From NCBI RefSeq assembly GCF_033343995.1, contig NZ_CP137573.1, forward strand, positions 1,674,001-1,738,000: 64,000 nucleotides of DNA, read 5' to 3'. Below, one piece after another: positions 1 through 9,078 of the stretch. This stretch comes from Streptomyces sp. HUAS YS2 (GTDB taxonomy: Bacteria > Actinomycetota > Actinomycetes > Streptomycetales > Streptomycetaceae). The notes under the pieces are model-generated. The model ran no database searches. It saw nothing but the letters and a program-made list of their open reading frames with translations, and had not been told where the DNA came from. Positions within the stretch are counted from its first letter, which is position 1. Each line of letters begins with the position of its first letter. Position numbers and translations under genes: made by a program.

Positions 1-502
1 TACCCGTCAGCCAGGAGGGCCGGCCGCCCGTGCGGTCGGGCACGTGGCTGTCGTTCAGGTTCGGGTTGGCTGCGGCCTCGACGTAGTACGTGAACTCCTC
101 GCCGCCGACCGCCGGGTCGGCGACCGGAATGTAGGCGTTGCGCGGGTTGAGGGCCTTCACGACGGTGCCGTCGGCGCGGTACACCAGGCCCTCGCTGGAG
201 AAGCCCGCACCGGTGAAGTTGAAGCCGATGTCGACGACGGCCTCGACACGGCGGCCCGCCCACTCCTCCGGCACCCTGCCGCTGATCCGGAACCAGCTGG
301 TGGTCCACGGCGGCCCCCAGCGGTGGCCGAGCGCCACCGACCGGTACGGCGCGGCCAGGCCGTCGGCGACGGGGACGGGTTCGCCGGGAACGTTCCAGAT
401 CGCGATGTCGAGCGGGACCGTACGGGCGTGGACGGCCGGCCTGATGCGCTCGTCGAGGACACGGGCGAGCCGCTGCTCGGTGAGGCGCTGCTTGCTGTGC
501 AT
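1..502 (-). CDS. alpha-mannosidase (GH38), N-terminal part only
   Basis: The frame is open from an ATG at 502 to the window edge, giving about 167 residues. It begins MHSKQRLTEQRLARVLDERI and contains PPWTTSWFRISG and a VDIGFNFTGAGF-like beta-sandwich segment, which I recognise as the N-terminal region of bacterial GH38 alpha-mannosidases. The catalytic domain would lie outside the window. It follows the GH35 gene by 86 bases on the same strand, so it is probably the last visible gene of the glycan operon, removing alpha-mannosyl residues from imported oligosaccharides in the cytoplasm. The family call rests on the N-terminus only. Confidence 0.75.
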   Translation of the reverse strand, partial: MHSKQRLTEQRLARVLDERIRPAVHARTVPLDIAIWNVPGEPVPVADGLAAPYRSVALGHRWGPPWTTSWFRISGRVPEEWAGRRVEAVVDIGFNFTGAGFSSEGLVYRADGTVVKALNPRNAYIPVADPAVGGEEFTYYVEAAANPNLNDSHVPDRTGGRPSWLTG

Positions 503-588
503 GGATGTCTCCGTGGTCGTTCGGGAGAGTGCCGATCGGAGTGGGCGAGCCGGCCGGCGCCCGGCCGTGGGCCGGGTCCGCGCCGGTC

Positions 589-2346
589 TCAGTCCTCGAC
601 GGGTCCCAGGTCGGGTGTGCCGCGGAGTGCCACCGTCCGGGTGGTGGAACCGTGCAGTTCGAGGACGGTGACCTCGTTACGCCCCGCGCGCAGGACCGGG
701 CCGGGGACGTAGAGCGTGGTCTGCGGGCCCCGGGACCAGTAGCGGCCGAGCGCGAAGCCGTTGATCCACACCTGGCCCTTGGTCCAGCCGTCCAGGGCGA
801 CGAAGCCGTCGGCCGGGCGGGCGATGTCCACGTGTCCGCGGTGGAAGGCCGGGCCGACCGGGGGCGCGGAGGGGTCCAGAGCCGTGTAGGACGGCGCGCT
901 CGGGTCGTCCAGCGGCAGCGGACGGCTGTGCCAGCCGACGAGGGGCAGGCCGTTGGCGGTGACGGCACCGTGCAGGCCCTTGCGGTCGTGCATGGCCCGG
1001 CCGTAGTTGACGCGGCCCTGGTTCTCGACGAGTACGGCCAGGTGGGCGCCGCGTCGGGGAACGAAGAAGGTGAGCGCGTGCTCGTGGTTCTCCCGCTCCA
1101 GGACGCCGACCGGCTGCCCGTCGACGAAGACCTGGGCGCGGTCGCGCACCTCTCCGACGCGGAGCACGGTGCGGCCGGCGTCCGGGAGGGTCGTCTCGTA
1201 CAGGACGAATCCGAAGGACTGGCCCAGCTGTTCCATGGTGACCGGCCGGTCGGCGTGCACCGCGAGGCCGCCGAGCCGCTCGGCCTGATCCAGGAGCCCG
1301 GCGCAGGAGGTGAGTTCGGCGACGGCCGGGGCGAGCTTGGGCGCGGGGGCGGGGACCGGCTCTTCGGGGACGGGCGCGTATCGGGCGATGACCTCGCGGA
1401 AGGCCGCGTACTTGGGGCCGGGGTCGCCGGCCTCGTCCAGCGGGGCGTCGTAGTCGTAGGAGGTGACGGTGGGGCGGTACGTACCCTTGTCGTTGGCGCC
1501 GTTGGTGAAGCCGAAGTTGGTGCCGCCGTGGAACATGTAGAGGTTGACCGAGGCGCCGGCCGCCAGCAGCCGGTCGAGGTCGGCCGCCGCGTCCTCCGCG
1601 CTGCGGGTGACATGGGTGCCGCCCCAGCGGTCGAACCAGCCGATCCAGAACTCGGAGCACATCAGCGGGCCTTCGGGCTGCCGGGTGCGCAGTTCGGCGA
1701 GCCCGGCGTCCACGCGGCTGCCGAAGTTGACCGTACGCAGGACGCCGTCGAGGCCGCCGCGCTCGAGGTCGGAGGGCTGGTCGCAGGTGAAGAGCGGAAC
1801 GTCCACGCCGTGCCGGTGCAGCAGGTCGGCCAGGTCGGCGAGGTAGCCGGAGTCGTCGCCGTAGGCGCCGTACTCGTTCTCCAGCTGGACGGCGACGACG
1901 GGTCCGCCGCGGGTCGCGAGGTACGGGCCCACGGTCGCCAGGAGGGATTCGAGGTAGTCGTCCACCGCCTTCAGGAAGCGGGGATCGCGGCTGCGCAGCT
2001 CGATGTCCTCGTCGGCGAGCAGCCACGAGGGCAGGCCGCCGCCCTCCCATTCGGCGCAGATGTACGGGCCGGGCCGGAGCAGGACGTGCAGGCCCTCGGC
2101 GGCGGCGAGATCGAGGAAGCGGGGCAGGTCGAGACCTCCGTCCGCGCGGAACTCGCCGCGCCGGGGCGCGTGCAGGTTCCACGGGACGTAGGTCTCGACC
2201 GTGTTGAGCCCCAGCAGCCGCGCCTTGTGGAGCCGGTCGGCCCACTGCTCCGGGTGGACGCGGAAGTAGTGCAGTCCGCCGGAGATGATGCGGAACGGGC
2301 GGTCGTCGAGACGGAAGCCGTCTGCGGCGATCTCCAGTCGAGGCAT
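589..2346 (-). CDS. beta-galactosidase, glycoside hydrolase family 35
   Basis: 585 residues, a normal length for bacterial GH35. The TIM-barrel signatures are GGLHYFR near residue 23, RPGPYICAEW near 91, LENEYG near 155 (general acid/base Glu158) and SEFWIGW near 231 (nucleophile Glu232). C-terminal jelly-roll segments such as GYDY-like PLVGWHSRPLPL and KGQVWINGFALGRYW follow, typical of the family. There is no signal peptide, so it acts in the cytoplasm on galactosides brought in by the neighbouring ABC transporter. It lies between the GH38 gene and the secreted GH5 gene on the same strand. It removes terminal beta-galactosyl residues; the exact substrate is not visible. Confidence 0.93.
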   Translation of the reverse strand: MPRLEIAADGFRLDDRPFRIISGGLHYFRVHPEQWADRLHKARLLGLNTVETYVPWNLHAPRRGEFRADGGLDLPRFLDLAAAEGLHVLLRPGPYICAEWEGGGLPSWLLADEDIELRSRDPRFLKAVDDYLESLLATVGPYLATRGGPVVAVQLENEYGAYGDDSGYLADLADLLHRHGVDVPLFTCDQPSDLERGGLDGVLRTVNFGSRVDAGLAELRTRQPEGPLMCSEFWIGWFDRWGGTHVTRSAEDAAADLDRLLAAGASVNLYMFHGGTNFGFTNGANDKGTYRPTVTSYDYDAPLDEAGDPGPKYAAFREVIARYAPVPEEPVPAPAPKLAPAVAELTSCAGLLDQAERLGGLAVHADRPVTMEQLGQSFGFVLYETTLPDAGRTVLRVGEVRDRAQVFVDGQPVGVLERENHEHALTFFVPRRGAHLAVLVENQGRVNYGRAMHDRKGLHGAVTANGLPLVGWHSRPLPLDDPSAPSYTALDPSAPPVGPAFHRGHVDIARPADGFVALDGWTKGQVWINGFALGRYWSRGPQTTLYVPGPVLRAGRNEVTVLELHGSTTRTVALRGTPDLGPVED

Positions 2347-2412
2347 GACTGTGGTGCTCCTAGGTGTCGTTGCTGTGGTGCCGTGCGGGGTGCCGGTGCC
2401 TGGGGCCGGCGG

Positions 2413-4374
2413 TCAGCTCAGAGGGCGGCAGAGGAGGGCGTCGGGGGCTCCGCCGTGCTGCCACTTCCAGGTGTAGGCGACGCCGGCGAGGTACTCGTCG
2501 TCCCTGCACTGGCCCTTGTAGGCGCCGGGGGCCCAGTCGCTGTTCACGGAGCCTCCGGATGCGGGCCGGTTGTCGCCCTGGTCGAACCAGACGTTGCGGC
2601 CGGTCAGCGGCAGCGCGGTGGCGGACGGGGCGCAGAGCAGAGCCGCCATCGAGTTGCCGTTGACGCTATAGCCGACGGCGAAGGAGTTGTCCGGGCACTG
2701 GAGCTTGTTGTAGCCGGAGGCCCAGTCGCCGTGGGTGACGTAGCGCTCGTCGGTGACGGTGGTCCAGGCGCCGGCGGTCTTGGCGGGCTGGCCGGCGTCG
2801 GTGCACAGACCGCGGTTGTTGCTGCGGGCGAGCGCGACGAGACGCTGGCTGTCGGGACAGTTGCCCTTGCGGTTGCCGCTGCTCCAGTCGGCCTTCGCCA
2901 GCATGGTGCTGGAGACGTTCTGGTCGCCGAAGTCGAGGTCGAGCATGTTCCAGTGGTTCACGCGGTCGACCTGACCGGACTTGCCGGGGGCGTTGACCAG
3001 CTTGGTCCAGTGTTCGGCCCGCCAGTCTCCGCCCTCCTGCAGGCCGAGCCGCCGGCCATTGGTGTCGTAGGTCGTCAGGGCCCAGTTGTCCTGGGGCTTG
3101 CCGTCGGCGCCGGTCCAGCCGACCAGTGGCCACATGGCGAAGTCGGTGTCGTTCTTCACCAGGATGTCGGTGAAGCGGCGGAACCAGTCGATCTCCTTGG
3201 CGTCGGTCATGCCGCGTCCGCCCGTGCCGAACTCGCTGACCCAGACGGGAGCGGTGAAGTGCTGCCCGGCCTGGGTGACGAACAGGGCCTGGTCGTCGAC
3301 GACCTTGACGAGGTCTTCGGGGCTCAGGTCCCGGTAGCGGGGGTCGTTGGTCTCGCCGTTCTGCCAGCCTCCGGTCGCGCCGGTGTGGTTCGGGCCGGTG
3401 AACCCGTAGAAGTGGGCCGCGTACACCAGCTTGCCGGACTCGATCAGGGTGTGGGAGAGGTTCCGTACCGGCGTGAGCGTCGGGCGGCCGTGAGGGAACA
3501 TTCCCTGCGGGATGCCCTGCCAGTTGATGCCCTCCATGATGATCAACATGTCGGGGTCGGCCTGGAGGATCTTGTTGCCGGCCTTCTCGTACGCGTTGTA
3601 CAGGTCGTGCTCGTTGCCCCAGCCCCAGTTGGGGTCGTCGGTCGTGTTGCGGCGGACCTCGTTGCGCAGGTCGGCGCCGACCACCCGCTTGTTGGCCTTG
3701 TAGCGGTTCACCAGGAAGACCCAGTTGTCGATCCACTCCTGGGTGGACTGGCTGGTGTTCCAGCGCTCGTTGCCGTCCAGGCTGCAGCAGAAGCGGTAGG
3801 TCGTGGTGTGGTTGTTGAGGATGACCGCGAACCCGTCCGCGGTCAGGGCGGCGACGACGGCGTCGTACACCTGCAGCGGGGTCTTGCCCTTGAGCTGCGG
3901 GTTGGCGGTTACGGCCGAGTCGGGCACCACCGTCGTGTCGCGGATCATCGCGTCGGCGTACGGCAGCCGGATGGAGTTGAGGCCGAGCTCGTGGAAGTCG
4001 GCGAGGATCCGGGCCATCGGGGTGCGGTCCAGACCGAGAGGGATGTTGTTCGACTTCTGGTCGGCCTGGTGGTTCGCGGGATCGTTGACGTCGCCGCTGC
4101 CCTCCCAGGTGCCCTGCACACCGGACCAGTTGCCGGCCTTCAGCTTGAAGCGGTTGCCGTCGGCGTCGACGATGTACCGGCCACGGGTGCTCAGCGGCGC
4201 TCGCCAGGACTCGGCGAGCTGCTCCCCGGTGAGCACGGTGATGTCGGCGGCGGACGTCGCGGCCGACGTCGTACCGGGGGTCAGGCCTGTCAACAGTACT
4301 GCCGCGGCCAGGGCGGCGGGCAGTGCCCGCGCTGTGCCCCTTCGGCCGACAGAGCTGGGGCTGTTCCATCTCAT
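2413..4374 (-). CDS. secreted GH5-type glycanase with a triple Cys/Trp repeat tail
   Basis: 653 residues from the ATG at 4374, chosen because GGAGGG lies nine bases upstream; an in-frame start 45 bases earlier has none. A Sec/Tat-like signal (RRGTARALPAALAAAVLLTG) ends near TTSA. The catalytic TIM barrel has SIRLPYAD, LNNHTTT, ADLRNEVRR (acid/base Glu) and WVSEFGTGG (nucleophile Glu), as in clan GH-A family 5. From about residue 495 a repeated module occurs three times (near 495, 549 and 612) with the pattern DW-x2-G-x3-K-x2-C-x-D ... L-C, possibly a carbohydrate-binding tail. It probably works outside the cell as the endo-acting enzyme of this locus. The substrate (cellulose, mannan or other) cannot be told. 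Confidence 0.85.
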   Translation of the reverse strand: MRWNSPSSVGRRGTARALPAALAAAVLLTGLTPGTTSAATSAADITVLTGEQLAESWRAPLSTRGRYIVDADGNRFKLKAGNWSGVQGTWEGSGDVNDPANHQADQKSNNIPLGLDRTPMARILADFHELGLNSIRLPYADAMIRDTTVVPDSAVTANPQLKGKTPLQVYDAVVAALTADGFAVILNNHTTTYRFCCSLDGNERWNTSQSTQEWIDNWVFLVNRYKANKRVVGADLRNEVRRNTTDDPNWGWGNEHDLYNAYEKAGNKILQADPDMLIIMEGINWQGIPQGMFPHGRPTLTPVRNLSHTLIESGKLVYAAHFYGFTGPNHTGATGGWQNGETNDPRYRDLSPEDLVKVVDDQALFVTQAGQHFTAPVWVSEFGTGGRGMTDAKEIDWFRRFTDILVKNDTDFAMWPLVGWTGADGKPQDNWALTTYDTNGRRLGLQEGGDWRAEHWTKLVNAPGKSGQVDRVNHWNMLDLDFGDQNVSSTMLAKADWSSGNRKGNCPDSQRLVALARSNNRGLCTDAGQPAKTAGAWTTVTDERYVTHGDWASGYNKLQCPDNSFAVGYSVNGNSMAALLCAPSATALPLTGRNVWFDQGDNRPASGGSVNSDWAPGAYKGQCRDDEYLAGVAYTWKWQHGGAPDALLCRPLS

Positions 4375-4461
4375 GGTGCTGCCCTCCAAGGGGTGGGGGT
4401 GTGAGGAAGGTGCTGCCATCCCGGACCGGCGGTCCGGAGTCGGGGAGCCGAGGGTTTCGCG

Positions 4462-5316
4462 TCAGCCCTTGAGGCCGGTGTGGGCGATGCCTTCGACGAT
4501 GTGGCGCTGGGCGATCAGGAACATGACCACCAGAGGGGTGATGGTCACGACGGCGCCCGCGAACAGGCCGGGCAGGTTGATGGTCTGCGCGGTGAGGAAG
4601 GTGGACAGGGCGATCTGCGCCGTCCAGGCGGACGGGTCCTGGCCGATGACCAGGGGCCACAGGAAGGAGTTCCAGCTGTCGATGAAGGCGAGCGCGCCGA
4701 GCGAGGCCAGCATGGCGCCGGACGACGGCAGCGCGATCCGGCGGTAGAGGCCGAGCCAGCCGAGGCCGTCCAGGCGGCCGGCTTCCTCGAGTTCGCGGGG
4801 GAGCTGCAGGTAGAAGTTACGGAACAGCAGGACCGCGAAGGGGTTGAAGAGTCCGGGGACGATGAGGCCCCACAGGGTGTTGACCCCGCCGAGCGCGCCC
4901 ACGACGACGAAGGTGGGCACGAAGGTCGCCGAGCCGGGGATCATGAGCGTGGCCAGGACGAGGCCGAGCACGACACCGCGGCCGGGAACCGGGATGCGGG
5001 CGAGCGCGAATCCGGCGGCCGAGGCCAGCAGCGTCGACAGCGGGGCCGTGATCACGGCGATCAGCAGGGAGTTGGCCAGGGACTGGCCCATGTTCACCAT
5101 GGGGTCGCTGAACAGGGAGGTGAAGTTCTCCCAGTGCATCGTCGAGGGCCACCAGGTCCACTCGGGCGATGTCAGGGCCTGCGTGTCCATCAGCGAGTTG
5201 CGCAGCATCAGGTAGAAGGGGGCGAGGAACACCACCATCAGGGCCCCGGCCAGCAAGCCGCGCGCGGGGCCCCGCAGGGCACGCGCTCCCTCTCGTACGG
5301 TCGTCACCGGGCTCAC
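4462..5316 (-). CDS. carbohydrate ABC transporter permease, MalG type
   Basis: 284 residues with six predicted membrane segments and the EAA loop EEAGRLDGLGWLGLYRRIAL, which couples the permease to its ATPase. The GTG start at 5316 overlaps the stop codon of the upstream permease in a GTGA arrangement, so the two are translationally coupled. With the MalF-type partner it forms the membrane channel of a CUT1 sugar importer. As is common in Streptomyces, no ATPase gene is nearby, so a shared MsiK-like ATPase encoded elsewhere is likely (inference). Context suggests import of galacto- or manno-oligosaccharides. Confidence 0.93.
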   Translation of the reverse strand: MSPVTTVREGARALRGPARGLLAGALMVVFLAPFYLMLRNSLMDTQALTSPEWTWWPSTMHWENFTSLFSDPMVNMGQSLANSLLIAVITAPLSTLLASAAGFALARIPVPGRGVVLGLVLATLMIPGSATFVPTFVVVGALGGVNTLWGLIVPGLFNPFAVLLFRNFYLQLPRELEEAGRLDGLGWLGLYRRIALPSSGAMLASLGALAFIDSWNSFLWPLVIGQDPSAWTAQIALSTFLTAQTINLPGLFAGAVVTITPLVVMFLIAQRHIVEGIAHTGLKG

Positions 5317-6302
5317 TCCTCGCTCTTTCCGAAGCCCGTGATCCGCCCCTGGACCAGCGTCACCCCGACGATCAGGGCCGTGAGGACGAAGGAGCCGGCC
5401 GATCCGAGACCGTAGTTCTGGGCGCCCATCGCGGTGTCGTGCAGGTACGTCATCGGGGTCTTCACCGGCGCGGTGCCCGATCCGGACATGCCGCCGCCGA
5501 ACAGGTTGTAGAACTCGTCGAACGCCTGGAACGCCGCGATGAACATCAGCATCAGCACGGCCACCGAGGTGTTGCGCAGCATCGGCAGGGTGATCCGGCG
5601 CAGCAGACGCAGCCCGGTGGCTCCGTCCAGGGCCGCGGCCTCGTAGATCTCCTTCGGGATCGCCTGCAGGCCGGCGAGGAAGAGCACCATGTAGAAGCCG
5701 ACCTGGAGCCAGAGGCGCACGGTCACCAGGGCGATCCAGTACAGCGGGGGATCACCGCCCTGCAGCCAGGGGACGGCCTCCATCCCGAACCAGCCGCCGA
5801 TCATGTTGGCGATCCCCGCCGGCATCCCGCTGAACAGGGACATCTTCCACAGCAGCGAGGCCGCGACGTAGGAGACGGCGGCCGGGATCAGGAACGCGGT
5901 CCGCAGGACGGCCCGGCCCCGTCGGATCCGGTGCACCAGGAGCGCGAGGCCGAGTGAGGCCGCGAACGTGATCGGGACGATGAACAGGGTGAACAGCCCG
6001 ATCTTGCTCAGCGCGTTCCGGAAGACGGCGTCGCCGAACAGCTGCCGGTAGTTGTCGAGCCCCACCCAGTCGCCGAGCGCGATGGTGCCCTGGGCCTCGC
6101 TGAGGCTGAGCAGGAAACTCCATCCGATGGCGATGTACTTGAACACCCCGAGGCCGATCAGCATCGGAGCCGTGAGCAGGGCGAACGCGCCCCAGGAGCG
6201 CAGGTCGGCACGGCGACGGCGGGCCCGGGCGGGGCCCCGCGGGGTGTCCGCGGGGCGCCCTGCTCCCTCGGAGCGTGGTACGGCGTGCGTGGTGGCGTTC
6301 AT
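5313..6302 (-). CDS. carbohydrate ABC transporter permease, MalF type
   Basis: 329 residues from the ATG at 6302, which overlaps the TGA of the binding-protein gene by one base (TGATG). A longer open frame runs upstream into that gene but is not coding. The N-terminus is Arg-rich and cytosolic, followed by six membrane segments and the EAA loop EAAALDGATGLRLLRRITLP. It pairs with the MalG-type protein to form the translocation pore of the CUT1 importer. Confidence 0.93.
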   Translation of the reverse strand: MNATTHAVPRSEGAGRPADTPRGPARARRRRADLRSWGAFALLTAPMLIGLGVFKYIAIGWSFLLSLSEAQGTIALGDWVGLDNYRQLFGDAVFRNALSKIGLFTLFIVPITFAASLGLALLVHRIRRGRAVLRTAFLIPAAVSYVAASLLWKMSLFSGMPAGIANMIGGWFGMEAVPWLQGGDPPLYWIALVTVRLWLQVGFYMVLFLAGLQAIPKEIYEAAALDGATGLRLLRRITLPMLRNTSVAVLMLMFIAAFQAFDEFYNLFGGGMSGSGTAPVKTPMTYLHDTAMGAQNYGLGSAGSFVLTALIVGVTLVQGRITGFGKSEE

Positions 6303-7573
6303 CAGGACAGCTGCTTGTCCACGGCCGCCTGGGCCTGCTCGGCCGCGTCGGCCAGCAGCTTGGCGGCGTCTCCCTGACCGGTGACGACCTTGGCGACGGC
6401 GGCGCCGAACGGGGTGCCGGAGGCGGAGTCCCAGGTGTTCGGGTTGCTCCTGCCGTACTTCGCGGCCAGCTCGACGGCCTCCTTGGCGGTGCCCTTGCCG
6501 AGCTTGCTCGCCGTGGCGGCGACGGACGTGCGCGGCGGGACGTGGAAGCCGTAGCCCTCGGACCAGTCCTGCTGGAGGTCGGTCTTCTCGATCCAGAGCC
6601 ACTTGACGAACTTCTTGGCCGCCGCCACGTTCTTGCCCTTGGCGTTGACGCAGCTCGTCCAGCCGCCGACGCGCAGGACCGGAGAGCCGCCGGCCTTGAA
6701 AGCGGGCCACGGCAGGATGCCGAAGTCGTCGCCGAGCGCCTTCTCGATGGCGGGCATGGCCCAGAGCCCGGTCCACTGCATCGGCACGACGCCCTGGACG
6801 AAGGCGGAGGGGTCCCACCAGTCGGTGGTGAAGCCGAGCAGCAGGGACTTGTCGTCGTGCAGGCGCTTGAGGCCCGTGACGGCCTCGACGGCCTGGGGTG
6901 AGGCGAAGCCGATCTTGCCGTCGGCGACCAGCTCGCCGCGGTTGGAGAACACCGAGAGGGCCGGAGTCTCGCCGACTCCGTCGTTGCCGATGAACAGACC
7001 CTTGCTCTTCTTGGTGGTCAGCGCCTTGGCGGCGGCGACGAGCGCGTCGAAGGTGGTGGGCGGGGCTATCCCGGCCTTGGCGAGGACGCTCTTGCGGTAG
7101 TAGAGCATCTGGACGTCGTCGATCATCTTGACGCCGTAGAGCTTCCCGTCGACGGTCACCAGGTCGCGAGCGCCCTGGTTGAAGTCGTCCTTGGTGCTGC
7201 CGTACTCGGCGTCGAGCGCGGCGACCTGGCCACGCCGGGCGAGCCCCTGGGTGAAGTCGCCGTGCTCGAAGACGTCGGGCGCCGCGGCGGTGAGCAGCGA
7301 GGCGTTGAGCTTGGCCGTGTAGTCGCCGGGGACCCAGGTGACCTTGACCGCGATGTCCGGGTTCGCCTTGGTGAAGGCGGCGGCGTAGCGCGTGAGGGCC
7401 TGCTGGGTGCCGGCCTCGCCGTAGGCGTGGGACCAGACGTTCAGGGTGGTCTTCGCCCCGGACGAGGAACCGCCGGTCGGGCTGGTGGTGCAGCCGATCG
7501 CCGTTCCGGCGACGAAGAGGAGGGACCCTCCGAGGAATCCTCTGCGGCTAAGCTGGGCTCTCTGTGCGCTCAT
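6302..7573 (-). CDS. extracellular sugar-binding lipoprotein of an ABC importer
   Basis: 423 residues. The N-terminus has a twin-arginine motif (SRRGFLGG, residues 9-16) followed by a lipobox with Cys28 (TAIGC), so it is probably exported folded and lipid-anchored. The body has the features of the bacterial extracellular solute-binding protein family 1: TLNVWSHAYGE near the mature start, KVTWVPGDY, and FVQGVVPMQWTGLWAM. It is the first gene of a coupled SBP-MalF-MalG set and should set the substrate range of the importer. Confidence 0.93.
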   Translation of the reverse strand: MSAQRAQLSRRGFLGGSLLFVAGTAIGCTTSPTGGSSSGAKTTLNVWSHAYGEAGTQQALTRYAAAFTKANPDIAVKVTWVPGDYTAKLNASLLTAAAPDVFEHGDFTQGLARRGQVAALDAEYGSTKDDFNQGARDLVTVDGKLYGVKMIDDVQMLYYRKSVLAKAGIAPPTTFDALVAAAKALTTKKSKGLFIGNDGVGETPALSVFSNRGELVADGKIGFASPQAVEAVTGLKRLHDDKSLLLGFTTDWWDPSAFVQGVVPMQWTGLWAMPAIEKALGDDFGILPWPAFKAGGSPVLRVGGWTSCVNAKGKNVAAAKKFVKWLWIEKTDLQQDWSEGYGFHVPPRTSVAATASKLGKGTAKEAVELAAKYGRSNPNTWDSASGTPFGAAVAKVVTGQGDAAKLLADAAEQAQAAVDKQLS

Positions 7574-7752
7574 GTCGCTTCCTTGAGTGGTGATGGGGCG
7601 TGCGGGGTTGTGTTGTCCGGCGGGGCCGGTGTCCGACGTTCACGGCTGGCAGGCGGTGACGGACATCGGCCACGTCGGGGACGTGGGCCGCTGATCGGGT
7701 GACCGGTCAGCCGGCGATCATGGGGTGCCCCTTCGTCGAGGTCCGTGGTGCC

Positions 7753-8910
7753 TCATGGGAAGAGCGCCTGGATGCTGACGACGGCGGCCGCGCGGGCCCA
7801 TTCCTCCCAGGGCAGGGGACGCAGGGTCAGCGGACATTTCGCGGCCGCCTTGAAGCAGTGCGCGGCGTACGCCTCCTTGATGTGCAAGCCGAAGAGGTCG
7901 TAGGTGTCGAGCCCCTCGCCGGTGACGACGACGCGCTCGGGCCCCATGAGGCTGACGAGGGTGGCGATGCCGACGCCGATGGCCTTGCCGGCCCGGGCGA
8001 AAGCCTCCTGCGCGGCGGGGTCTCCGTCGCGGGCGAGGCGGACCGTGCCGTCGAAGTCGAGGTCCGTCCGGCCGGTGGCCCGGCGCACCGTGCCGAGGAT
8101 GGCGTCGCTGGAGGCGATCGCCTCGACGCAGCCGATCGAGCCGCAGTGACAGCGGGGACCGGCCGGATCGACACTGATGTGGCCCATCTCGCCGGCGACC
8201 CCGTACGCGCCGTCGACCAGTCGGCCGTTGACGACGATGCCGGAGCCGATGCCCGCGCCGATGGTGACCAGCGCGAAGTAGTCGGTCCCGATGCCGTCGC
8301 CGAACCAGTGCTCGGCGACTGTCAGGGCCTTGACGTCGTTGGCTATGGCGACGTTCAGCCCGGTCGCCGCGGCCACGGTCTCGGCCAGCGGCACGTCGCG
8401 CCAGCCGGGGAGCACCGAGTAGCGCACCTGCCCACCGGGCGCATCGACGTCGCCGGAGACGGCGATGCCCACGTGCCGCGTCCGCTCCCGGAACTCGGGC
8501 TCCGCGTCGAGGAGTTCGGCGACGAGGTCGGCGATCAGGGCGCACACCTCCGCCGGGCCGCGCTCGTCCAGCGGGCGGCTCGCGTGGACGCGGGGCCGGG
8601 ACCGCAGATCGCACACCGTGCCGTACAGGGCGTCGGCACTGATCTTCACCCCGACGAAGAACTCCCGGTCAGGAGTGACGGACAGCGGGTTGACGGGGCG
8701 CCCGGCCCCTGGAGCGGTTCGCTCCGGCGGGAGTTCGTGCAGGTAGCCGTCGTCGATCAGCGGCCTGGCGGCCTTGGTCACCGCGGTCGAGGACAGCCCG
8801 GTGCGGCGGGCCAGCTCGACCCGACTGAGCGGGCTCTCGGCCAACAGCAGGCTCAGGATGGCTGTTTCGGCCGGAGCGGTGACCAACGGCCTTGGCTGGT
8901 TCGGAAACAC
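7753..8910 (-). CDS. ROK-family transcriptional regulator
   Basis: 385 residues. An N-terminal winged helix-turn-helix (SRVELARRTGLSSTAVTKAA, residues 29-48) is followed by a ROK sugar-kinase fold with AIANDVKAL, TIGAGIGSGIV and the zinc motif CHCGSIGCVEA preceded by GEMGHI. It lies upstream of the transporter operon on the same strand and is divergent from the GH36 alpha-galactosidase gene, so it is the likely sugar-responsive repressor of the whole glycan locus. Inducer and operator are not established. Confidence 0.9.
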   Translation of the reverse strand: MFPNQPRPLVTAPAETAILSLLLAESPLSRVELARRTGLSSTAVTKAARPLIDDGYLHELPPERTAPGAGRPVNPLSVTPDREFFVGVKISADALYGTVCDLRSRPRVHASRPLDERGPAEVCALIADLVAELLDAEPEFRERTRHVGIAVSGDVDAPGGQVRYSVLPGWRDVPLAETVAAATGLNVAIANDVKALTVAEHWFGDGIGTDYFALVTIGAGIGSGIVVNGRLVDGAYGVAGEMGHISVDPAGPRCHCGSIGCVEAIASSDAILGTVRRATGRTDLDFDGTVRLARDGDPAAQEAFARAGKAIGVGIATLVSLMGPERVVVTGEGLDTYDLFGLHIKEAYAAHCFKAAAKCPLTLRPLPWEEWARAAAVVSIQALFP

Positions 8911-9078
8911 GGCGGCAACGTACCGGTAAATAAATAAGTTCGTCCAGTATTGATTTTCACGGACCGGCGCCCCTACCCTCGGGTCACTTCCGGGCCTCTC
9001 CGGACCCCTTTGACGACGGCCGTGCCTTCCACTGCGCGCCGATCCGCACCTTCGCTCGACACCTTCCTGGGATCACTC
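8911..9078. promoter_or_regulatory. divergent promoter region between ROK gene and GH36 gene
   Basis: This intergenic stretch contains an AT-rich block (about 8925-8957, with taaataaataagtt) that stands out from the surrounding high-GC DNA. It is the natural site for divergent promoters and the ROK operator. I could not define a clean palindrome or assign -35/-10 boxes with confidence. Its right-hand end may be coding if the GH36 gene starts earlier than annotated. Confidence 0.5.

Noticed and set aside
505..4404. A 1299-codon open frame on the plus strand
   Set aside because: It lies antisense to the GH35 and GH5 genes and has no family signature; it is an artefact of extreme GC3 bias.
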